From NCBI RefSeq assembly GCF_000182565.1, contig NW_015971544.1, positions 370,622-434,621 of the forward strand: a stretch of 64,000 bases of DNA, in the 5' to 3' direction. The translations under genes were made by a program, and so were the position numbers. Of this stretch, positions 1 through 8,809 are shown one piece after another (the first letter of the stretch is position 1; every line of letters starts with the position of its first letter). The notes under the pieces were generated by a model, which saw only the letters and a list, made by a program, of their open reading frames with translations, was not told the DNA's origin and ran no database searches. This stretch comes from Spizellomyces punctatus DAOM BR117 (taxonomy: Eukaryota; Chytridiomycota; Chytridiomycetes; Spizellomycetales; Spizellomycetaceae).

Positions 1-879
1 AGTGGTAAGACACAATATTTGGATAAGCTGGCCATAAAATTACGTACGGGCTTCAGGAAAGTTGGCATATGATTGCGTATTCAGGTTAAATCTAACACGA
101 CTGCTGGTGGTGTTGGCCGCGACAAAAGCATCGTCAGACCAAACATACGCGGTGGTTGCGGTCTGCCCAGGGAGTAGTGTACAGGGGCCTTGAAGGAGGC
201 TAATGGTTCCTGCCAGGCCAAAGGCGACAAGGTTGGAGTAGGGATCGGTATTTATTTGGAGCATCGGTGCTGTCAAAAGTGCAGCTTTGAAGGTGTTGGG
301 GTATTGCTCCAAATACATTGCGCCGATTCCACCGCCCATGCTGTGACCCCAAAGGAATAAGTTTTTAGGAGAGGTAGCGGCGACCACAGAGATCAGGGTC
401 TGCATATCATCGACATAGTTCTGGAATTGATCAACGTCGGAAATGGTTTCTGGCTGGCAGCCAAGACGAGGTTTGGAGAAACCTTGGCCACGGTGGTCCC
501 AGGTAAAAACATTGAAACCCTATTTCAATGGCCAACATTAAGGGACTACAAGAGCGGAAACTTAAATAGGAAGAAAAAAACTCACATTCTGGTTAAAGTC
601 GTAGATCAACTCGCGGAATTTGATGAACGACTCCGTGTGGCCATTCACCAGGACGATGGTGTTGACAGATCCTCCTGGAGCAGCAAAGTACCTCCACGGG
701 ATATTGATACCAGCGGCTCCAACAATAGTACCGTTCTGAGAACTGACGAAATTGTTGTACATAGCCCCAGTGTAGAGACTAGGGAGCTGGTTCTCGGTGG
801 TGAACTTGACCATAGCCGCAGCCGACTGCATGCTGAGAGCGAGCACTGCGGACGTCGCGAGGAGGAGTGTCGCTTTCAT
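1..879 (-). CDS. Secreted alpha/beta hydrolase (lysophospholipase/monoacylglycerol lipase-like), 3' end missing
   Basis: Probable serine hydrolase acting on lipid esters outside the cell or in the secretory path. The start ATG at 879 opens a hydrophobic signal peptide ending near SMQSAAA; the alternative upstream ATG at 909 would put ten extra residues before it. Exon 1 (879-586) joins exon 2 (519-48) across an intron with GTGAG donor and ATAG acceptor, restoring the family motif FTWDHRGQGFS. The nucleophile elbow is GHSMGGG in exon 2. A GTACGT donor at 47 indicates that the gene continues beyond the left edge, so the catalytic Asp and His are not visible. The family is clear from the nucleophile motif and DHRGQG; the substrate cannot be told from the sequence. 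Confidence 0.85.
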
Positions 880-1910
880 GATGGTTGCAGCTATGTAGGG
901 CAACGTCACAATCTATAAGTCTATGTTTATTGTGGTAGGAATGCTGGGCCAAGAGACAAGACATTCTATCAGCAGCTTTTTATCTTGCATTTCTCAACCG
1001 CTGGCGTGGATTTCCTGTACTTTTATTTACATTGCAAGAAGTTCTAACTTTAGACGAGCCGGCAATGTCTTCAAAATAATAACTTGCGATAGCACTTTCG
1101 CAAGCAGCCGTCTTGCTGTCAACATTGAAGATTGTTATGGAAAAGAGTTGTAAATATCTAAAAATAGACGTAAAGCCTTGTGGTTAAGCTTAAGTTAGGC
1201 CAAATGTTGGCTCGGATCAGGGATGAATATCAGCCAGCGACTGTCAACATGGTTCATTCAGGAATCTTCGACAGGTCCAAATAGTCGCCGCAACTTTCCA
1301 AGTAATCCAAAATATTAGACTAGGAGGCAAATATTGTCCAAAATCGCTAAGCCCTACCATGCGTATCTTCCAAGTTTTTGCAATCCGTGGAGTTTGTCAA
1401 TGGTGAAATCAAACATCCCATACCGCTGCCAAACAGATTGCATCAGGATGCCAGCACACACCAGCGGCGTCATGCTGAGCGATCACTGATGGTCTCATAG
1501 CATGGTGGCTTTCCCTAAATGCCTGGTTACATGATGGTCGATTTCATTCAGTCGTCAACAATATCGAATTGGGTTGTTTACGGGTATTCCAGGTGATTTG
1601 ATGATTCAGGATATTTTCTTACAGTTGGGTTAGGTGTTCCGCTGGTTCAATAAATGAATATTCAAAGGACTTGTTTAAGGATCATCAAGAACACACACAT
1701 GCCTGTGTTCAAAAAACCCATAGTTTGAAGGTTGGGCGGACAAGGTTGACATTCAAATATTCCGGGATAAATACGAAGTGCAGCTTTAGGTTTGTATTGT
1801 GATCAAAGCATTGCAGGCGCTAATCCCATATTCAAAATCACTGAATAGAATAGAGAGTTATAGCTGCTGGTATTTGAAGCGGGCCCTGGTCCAGGTTTCC
1901 TCTACACCAA
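880..1910. other. Divergent intergenic region, no gene recognised
   Basis: About 1 kb separates the hydrolase start from the receptor start. Reading frames here are short and start on non-ATG codons. It must hold both divergent promoters, but I see no clear TATA box or repeat. Confidence 0.5.
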
Positions 1911-3571
1911 ATGGCATTTCGAAATCGATTTTTTTTATGCGCTCTACTGCTGCTTGTCACCCTGGTGCAGGCTCAAGCACACTATCTTCGAAGAAGCTCA
2001 CCAGGACGTCTGTTACGACGGGATGTTCTTGGAAACGAGACTGATGAAACGTCGATGAACTGCACTGATCCTGATCCTGCTGTCTGCGAAAACCATCATC
2101 AAGAGGAAGATGTAGAGGATTGGGACTTCTGGGGTTTCTATTCGTTATTACTTTTTCGAGCCCAAACTATCAATGTAGCTGCCGCATGTGTCCTGCTGGC
2201 CATTTTCATTGGATATTTGATTCCTTTCAAGGGTAAACATCCTTTTTCTCCGTTACACTCTGTGTTGTTTCATTGCTAATGATAATCCCATGCCTACAGG
2301 TCGTAAGTTGGGCCCTATACCCGAACTCCTCTTTACATGCACTATATTCGATGTGATGAACAGCGTATCAGTGCTTGGTGTTAGTTCCCATCTTGGATCT
2401 TGGATGGTAGTTCGTTTTTGAGCTGACTGGTCGCTCCCCCAGATTAGCAAACTTGATGGGACTGAAGCTCCCAGTGTCTGCCAAGTTTTGATGGTTTTCC
2501 AGATTTGGTCTGTTCTCTCATCTACCTTTTCGGTTGGCTGCATCTCGTATATTTTACACCGCGTCATGCTCCGGCAAAGTGCGCCTGGCCTGTCGTGGAA
2601 ACACCGTCTCTGTTTCAATCTCGGCTCAATCTTTGCTGGATTGATCATCGCTCTTGTCCCTCTCGGTGGTAATATGTATGAAAATAACGGGTGCGTAGTC
2701 GATGAACCTGATATCATTGGACTAGTGACCCAACACTCTTGCTCATAGGGGATGCTGGTTTGCGGGCACCGATTTCAAGAAACAGATCAGATGGGAGGTC
2801 TTGACATACTGGGCGTGGATTTTGGGAACAGTAGTCTACTCTGCTATTGTTATCTTCCTCGTCATCCTCGATTTGTACCAGAATGTTCGCCAGTTGACCG
2901 AGAAACGTGTAGCGTCATCTCAGAAATCTGCGAAATCCGGAAAATCCGACAAGTGTGAAACAGAAGACAACGAGTTCAGAGAGGCCCAGAGGGCCGTTGC
3001 AAATGCACAGAAGGTACGCTGCGTAAAGCTCCCTATATCCCAAAACCTATCCTAACCCTACTCAACGGGATCTCTCGCATCGCCGATATGATCTTGCAGC
3101 TTAACGGAATTCGAAAGCACTGGAAATTAATCTCCATTGGAATTCGCATCAGCCTTCTTCCACTTATTCTCCTGTTCACCCAAATTCCGAACGCGGCGGT
3201 CGAGATGTACTATTTCACACATGAGACGGACACGGAAAATAATACATTTTACGCACTGGCAGAATGGAATGGTAGACGTACAATTGATATTTGCTTTACT
3301 AGGTGCTGTTTTAACTGTTTCCTTGTATGCTCGATTCTCAGCGGTAACTCAGGTCCAGGGACTATTGAACTGTCTGGCTTTCTTGTTCTTCGATAATAAT
3401 CTGAAGAAACAAAGGAATTGGGTGCAGCGCGTTATATTCGGATGGCGACCCGCTACATATGACGGTGGCTCGTCAAGCGGACCTCTTAAAGCTCGACCTG
3501 TCAAGCAAAGTCTGTCGGTGGCGCCTCGCATCAGCGAGCGACCGAAGGCGACGAGCATAGACGACGTATAG
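1911..3571 (+). CDS. Seven-transmembrane receptor, cAMP-receptor-like GPCR
   Basis: Predicted plasma-membrane receptor of 460 residues. The proposed exons are 1911-2232, 2300-2406, 2443-2690, 2749-3013, 3100-3271 and 3303-3571; together they are exactly 1383 nt, in frame. A signal peptide (residues 1-23) is followed by an acidic extracellular tail with N-glycosylation sequons (NET, NCT). Seven hydrophobic segments follow. Features resembling the Dictyostelium cAR/fungal GPCR class are a Cys at the start of TM3 (SVCQVLMVFQIWS), a Cys-Trp in the second extracellular loop (GCWFAGTDF) and QGLLNCLAF in TM7. The third cytoplasmic loop is Lys/Ser-rich and the C-tail has several Ser/Thr. Two of the introns are only 36 and 31 nt, so those junctions are the least certain. 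Ligand unknown. Confidence 0.75.
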
Positions 3572-3627
3572 GTGACATGAATTTCGACCCCGTTGAAACG
3601 TAGGCAAGTTGCTTTCGGCAGCTACAA

Positions 3628-3802
3628 CATTTCATACCTGACAATCCCCTGTAATGTACTGCACGGGAGCCTACAATGTGGTGGAGGACATCGTTTATTT
3701 TAGTGCTTTCGATACAGAATACATTTCATTTTTGACGATCCCCTGTAATGTACTACACCGGACGCCTACACAATATGGAGAAGGACATCGTCTATTTTAG
3801 TG
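3628..3802. repeat. Imperfect tandem duplication of an ~80-bp 3' flank
   Basis: Copy 1 (3628-3705) and copy 2 (3722-3802) both start CATTTCAT and share ATCCCCTGTAATGTACT and a GGACATCGT-TATTTTAGTG end, with substitutions and small indels. They lie between two convergent genes, and copy 2 overlaps the last codons of the phosphodiesterase gene (stop at 3792). Confidence 0.85.
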
Positions 3803-4439
3803 GCGTCTCCGCAATGAATTCCCACTTTTCCGGGCTTCCTGTCGTGCTCCAAATTTGGATGCTCTTGACATCTACTATCTGACCAACCACATTAAACTCT
3901 TTCTTCACTTCCTCTGCAATCTCTCGCTTTAGTTCTTTGTCAAGATCACCGTAGATAAGTGATAAGTGCGGCCAAAATAGCGGTTGGTCTTCTTTTTCAA
4001 AGACTTTCCGAGCAGTCGTGTTTAGCTCTATCAGAGGATCAGAAGGATGTGGGACAGCCATGACACACTGATAGTACAGATCTTTAGTTGCTATATCGGA
4101 CTGTGTCGAGAGTCAGTTGACTGTCTCCAACGACAGCGGTGAATTTTGGGTACGCACAAGAGTCACATTGAAGTTAGCTCCAGCGTCTGCAACCTTGCGT
4201 GTCAATGCTATTACATCCTCTTTTGATGTATTTATTCCACCTAGGAGAGTAATATGGGGATTCCACTGACACAGTTATCCCGATAAGGCACCAATTCTCC
4301 ACTTGCTCACAGTGGGTTGGGCACCACTAACCTTTGGTGTGTCCAATCTGTCCGAAAAGGTATCGATCACCTTCTTGAGGTAACTTTGAACTGTGGGTTC
4401 ACTCGGGCAGAGCCACAAAGAATACACGACGTCGACCAT
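3792..4439 (-). CDS. Cyclic phosphodiesterase, 2H superfamily (CPD1-like)
   Basis: Likely hydrolyses ADP-ribose 1'',2''-cyclic phosphate and nucleoside 2',3'-cyclic phosphates, the last step of disposing of the by-product of tRNA splicing. The two catalytic H-x-T/S motifs are PHITLLGG (exon 2) and PHLSLIYGD (exon 3), in the expected order. Exons 4439-4311, 4265-4158 and 4100-3792 are all in phase 0 and give 181 residues, the usual size of the plant/yeast family. The start ATG at 4439 gives the typical N-terminus MVDVVYSLWL; an upstream extension of the frame overlaps the neighbouring gene and is not needed. It is divergent from the AGGF1-like gene, with 122 bp between start codons. Confidence 0.92.
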
Positions 4440-4561
4440 TGCGCAACGACGATGCTGGTAGATGCCAAAGAGCCCTCCATGTGTGGTGAACCGACGCACT
4501 GGAGCCGGTTCTGGATCACTGGAACCAGTCCATTTCACGACATGGAAGCAGTTCCCTGCAC

Positions 4562-6593
4562 ATGGGTCTAATGCCAGCAGCGAGGGTAGCCAGAATGGCA
4601 AATGCAAACAGCGAAAAGACATCGTCGACAGCGCTGCACGCAAATGGAGGACCGATGACCTCGACAACAGCAGCCACTGTCACAAGTTCATCTACTACTA
4701 ATCCCGATGCTGATTGGTCGCTCCATCCGTCTGGGAAATATTACATTAGCAAGTCAAGTCCATGGTGCTACAGTGAGGCTTCTGGGTACTTTTACTTTGA
4801 TTCAAGCGGTAGGATAATAAAGCAAGATGAAGAATCCAAGCGTGAGGGAGAAACAGACACTGGGAAGGCTGCAAACGACGCGAGGGTCGAGCCAGTTGAA
4901 CAGCCACAGTCTGGACCCAACAGCCGGGACGAAAAGTTCAGGAGTTCAAAGGGAAAGCTTTCAATACTGAAGTTGGAAGAAGGGGAAATTGGAGAGGATG
5001 CGGAGACTGACAAAGTGGCGAAGGCCATGGTCCGAAGTGGCTACATACCGATGGAAGACCGTCGGCACTACTACCACCCAGACACAGGCTACGTGTACGA
5101 CACCTTAACCTCGTCGTATTCATTCTGGGACGAAGCGACCAAATCGTATGTACCTGTGCAAGACAACGGCCAGGCCGCTCCGCAGAGCAATGCCATGATG
5201 AAACTGGTTGTTATACAGTCGAAGCTCTTGGAGCCAGGTTCAATTATACTGGTGGATGCAACGGGGCTAACAGTTGGGAGAGACAAAGCCTTTGAGCGAC
5301 GTTTAGTCCTTAATGAAATCTCGGTTAGCCGGTTTCATTGCACAATTTATGTCAACCGGATAGTTGAGCCATTGGAGCCTATTCCAAATCGGCAGGCTGT
5401 CGAAGAACAGGAACCGGACACTGATGCAACCGTGGAAAAAGCGAATGAGCGAGAACAGATTGACTTTAGCAGTGCTCTAGAACGTGCTAAAGCGATTGCT
5501 GCTAGACTGACGGCAGACCTAAAATCACGCGGTAGGACGGGTCTGTCGACATAAGGAAGTCCGGCACAAGTGGAAATTGACTGTTGGTATTGACTTGCTA
5601 GACACAACCCCAATTCGGTCAACGTCTCCAACCCATGGAACCAAGCGTGTTTTTTCAGACGTGGAGGACTATCGGTCCTCATCACCCGCGGATAGTTTCC
5701 GCAGCAACACAAAGAGAAGCAGAGCGGGACCGCGACCACCTGAAAAGCGATTCATGGACTGCTTTTTTGTAACGGATGGAGGATCAACTCATGGGACATT
5801 CATAAACGGTGAGAGGTTGAGTCAACCAAAGGTAAGGTTTGGATAATGACACGAATATAACATCTTCTCTGAATATATTTTGGGACTTCAGATGAGCAGC
5901 CAACCTCATAGATTACAACATGGCGATACGCTTGTAATCGGCTCAACGACTATGAAAGTGCACATACACGCTTCCTGGGGATGCGACGAATGCCGAGTGA
6001 CATCCACAAATGTGATCAGTACCGAGCCAAAGTCAACACCGCCAAAGTCCGCAGACAATAACACGCCGCAGACTACCAAAGGGGAAAAGACAAAAAAGGG
6101 CTCTCTTGAAGTATCTCGACGCGAAGAACTCCGACGTCTAAAGCGTGAGGCACTAGGCGAAGACGCCGTTACAAAACCACGCGGCAAAAGGACGCAATAC
6201 GTTGACCGTGCTGCCATGCGTCGAAAAATGCATGGTGTGGACGCAAGTGTCATGGAGTTCCGGCAGGAGACTCAGGAGGAATCCAGTACCCATAGCTTTA
6301 CGCCTTCTGTTCCAACGCCTACACACGCGACGCCTATTACAGCTGCCGACCCTACCAACATTGGGAGCCGGATGCTGCAGAAGATGGGCTGGACCGAAGG
6401 GCAAGGCTTGGGTGCTAGCGGGGGTGGAAGGGTAGATCCTGTGGCTGTTTCCATGCGGATGGGAAGACAAGGGTTGGGAATGGGGACACCTGAGGAGGAT
6501 AACATTGGCGGAATGAGTGGAAGAAAGGAGACGTTGTATGAAGCGACGATGAGAAGGGCTAGAGAAAGATTCAATGAGATAAATAATGATTGA
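4562..6593 (+). CDS. AGGF1: AGGF1-like protein with OCRE, FHA and G-patch domains
   Basis: Nuclear RNA/protein interaction factor related to animal AGGF1. Exons 4562-5531, 5602-5831 and 5892-6593 give 633 residues (human AGGF1 is about 714). Domain order matches the family: an OCRE-like aromatic repeat (HYYHPDTGYVYD), an FHA domain split by an acidic insert and an intron (LTVGRD, SVSRFHC, then GGSTHGTFINGE), and a C-terminal G-patch (MLQKMGWTEGQGLGASGGGR). The 70-nt first intron was placed because nearer acceptors break the frame. The first ATG is at 4562; the Met opening MANANSEK, 33 nt downstream, is an alternative start. G-patch proteins commonly activate DEAH helicases; the partner here is unknown. 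Its 122-bp shared promoter with the phosphodiesterase gene may couple the two. Confidence 0.9.
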
Positions 6594-7700
6594 TGTTACA
6601 TAGCGTGGTCCCATCAGTCGGAAGAGCGCCGTTAATGTGCGCATCCAGCTCATTCATGTTCTTATAGATCACCTCCCAAAGTGATTCTTACTGATGACAA
6701 CGGTCACCCAAAGTTGTGGTATCTAAAAAGCGTGCATTCTGGCATCTTAACTCGACGTTCCTTTCAACCGGCATCACCAATTCTGATTCTGATTATCATA
6801 AATGGCCCACTCGAAGCTCTCATGCAATGCCTAGATTCAACTGAGTAACCCTTCCCAGGGTCTTACATATCAAAGTTTGAGTTTCGGCGCACATCTCAAC
6901 CACATTTTCAAAATGTGCATTTAGCTGCACATAGAGGCAATCGCATACAGCGATTCGATGTGGATTGCAAAAGATGGCATTGCATCACTCACATGTAAAG
7001 TCATTTATAATCTGCCATTATCTCGAGGTGAAGATTACCTGATTTGACTTTTAGCGATTTTGCCAGAGCTGAAGACAAACAGTTTTGTGATTCACCCCTA
7101 CCCACCAACCGGTAGTCACCAGAGTCAACACCCTCCCATTCCCTGCTAGCCCTCTATATCTCCTCGTAAAATGGGGCGCTGGCGGCCTTTCAATCGGGCT
7201 ATATTTGAAGAGACTGGCGATTGGCCGCGTACTGGTCGTCCAAATATCCACCGGCTCATGTTCCATCTCGTCACCAAAATGCCAGTACTGTTATAAACCG
7301 AAACTGGGGATATGAGAATGTGAGTCGTGAATCTCACCCGATCATTTGGGGATTGGCCTCATGTAAGTGACCATGGCGTGGAGGTGAATAAAGTGTCAAA
7401 GGTTTTGAGAGAGTTGTTTGAGGGGAGGAGGTTGCAGTAAGTCAATTTTGTAATGAACTGTAATGAAGAAGATGAACAGCAGATGTGTGTTTCGAGCAGT
7501 GTCAACAATGGATGACGAACTATCTATTGAGTACTGCTATCGCAGGTCTCGTGGTGAAATATCTATGTTTCTCCAAAAGCAAGTATATCATCGATATAGA
7601 TATTCCATCTCACGTATTTGCACTGAGAAACATCCATAGTGTGGAGGTGATTGAAAATGGCACTAGGACCCATTATTATCCGGATTAATCCGGTTAGTCA
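6594..7700. other. Intergenic region, no gene recognised
   Basis: AT-rich spacer after the AGGF1-like gene. A 42-codon ATG frame at 7171-7296 (+) and a second stop-free stretch ending near 7436 could be exons of a small gene, but nothing is recognisable and I cannot join them with confidence. Confidence 0.4.
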
Positions 7701-7730
7701 TATCGCATAATCAGAACCCCCATCATTGCT

Positions 7731-7824
7731 CAAAGCGGTGAGGAGGCATGGATGCTAATGTTCTCCAAACTGCGGTGTGGCATGCTAATGTAGCTTTTTT
7801 TTTAAACTGCGGTGAGGCGCATGC
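7731..7824 (+). repeat. Three degenerate ~25-bp direct repeats upstream of a TATA box
   Basis: Copies at 7731-7760, 7766-7790 and 7803-7824 share a core close to CAAACTGCGGTGAGGCATGC, followed in the first two by TAATG. They are spaced about 35 bp apart and end 9 bp before a TATA box, as expected for bound activator sites. Confidence 0.7.
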
Positions 7825-7830
7825 CAAAGG

Positions 7831-7880
7831 TCTATAAAAGGGGGACCTGCTCCCTCTTCCCTCTTTCCTCTTTCCTCTTT
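7831..7880 (+). promoter_or_regulatory. TATA box and pyrimidine-rich initiator, orphan promoter
   Basis: TATAAAA at 7833-7839 is followed by a CT-rich tract of CTCTTTCC units (7850-7880), a common fungal core-promoter arrangement. The first ATG downstream is at 7928. No recognised gene is attached to it. Confidence 0.55.
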
Positions 7881-7927
7881 ACCCATCCTCGACTCAAAGC
7901 ATCCGCCCAACAAGTCTCAGTCCAATC

Positions 7928-8310
7928 ATGAGAATACTGCTCTGGTGCCGAGGACCTCGACCGCCCAACAGCAACCGTGATCAGAACCAGCGGCAACCAA
8001 TCAGATCCGATAACAAAAACCTACTATTATGCTGCCACATTAGTTGAGCTTGGTTGGTATGTATCGATGGCATTTCTTGCATTTCTTGTCATCAGGTCAT
8101 CTTCTGACATGCAGTTTTAGTCTCCAAGCCTTGTCACTGAACATCCTCTGGCTTGTGACGCTGCCCAGTCGATTCGCTCCTGGATGCAAGAGTCTGGCTT
8201 CAATGCCATCAAGAGTTCCAGATCAAGGCCTAGTAGGGACCGCGTGTGGTGGTGGGCAATTATCCGGTTAGAACCAACCGTTACGTATTGCGTGTATAAT
8301 TGCCTAGTAG
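7928..8310 (+). other. Possible small spliced or decayed gene downstream of the orphan promoter
   Basis: The ATG at 7928 opens only 39 codons. A different frame (about 7934-8056) is stop-free and protein-like (AEDLDRPTATVIRTSGNQ), and a further stop-free stretch (about 8120-8305) contains AAQSIRSWMQESGFNAIKSS, with GTATGT donor- and TTTTAG acceptor-like signals between them. The phases do not join cleanly. It may be a small unrecognised gene, a frameshifted relic or chance. Confidence 0.25.
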
Positions 8311-8484
8311 TAGCTTAGTTAGCTTTTCCAAACCGGTTGTCGCCGGTTTATTCCCTGGTGTAGTAGCTAGTGCCAGTTTCTGTCACCTCTACACTATCCT
8401 ATCTGTCACCAACTGTTCACAGATACTTCATGGAGGTCAGAATATTTACCCATATATAGAAGATTACCCCTTGAAATTTTTGTA

Positions 8485-8557
8485 GCCCGGTTAGCTCAAT
8501 CGGTAGAGCGTGAGGCTCTTAACCTCAAGGTTGCGGGTTCGACCCCCGCATCGGGCT
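8485..8557 (+). tRNA. tRNA-Lys(CTT), copy 1
   Basis: A 73-nt cloverleaf: acceptor GCCCGGT pairs with ATCGGGC, the D arm is GCTC/GAGC, the anticodon arm TGAGG/CCTCA has loop CTCTTAA (anticodon CTT), and the T arm is GCGGG/CCCGC with TTCGACC. There is no intron. Box A and box B are intact. It is identical to the copies at 24387 and 46126. Confidence 0.97.
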
Positions 8558-8578
8558 GTTTCATAGGAATGAGGAATG

Positions 8579-8585
8579 TTTTTTT
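8579..8585 (+). terminator. Pol III T-run terminator of tRNA-Lys copy 1
   Basis: Seven T residues begin 21 nt after the tRNA. Confidence 0.7.
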
Positions 8586-8809
8586 CCTTAACCGCAGCTG
8601 TCGCGCCTTGTTCCTGGTGGTTGCTTATAAGTAAGATATTTGTCGACCTTTGACGACGCACAGCACCGCAATTATCAAGAACTCCATACATCGGCAAGTA
8701 GCTGCATGATGACAGACTGGTAGTTGCAGTTGCCGTCAGCATTTCAACAATAGTTCTAAGCACACATCAAATCTCCCTAGACACCTACGTACACCATCAA
8801 GCATTATAC

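Noticed and set aside
427-918. 163-codon plus-strand frame
   Set aside because: It starts on TTG and lies antisense to the hydrolase exons, which have signal peptide, catalytic motifs and clean splice sites.
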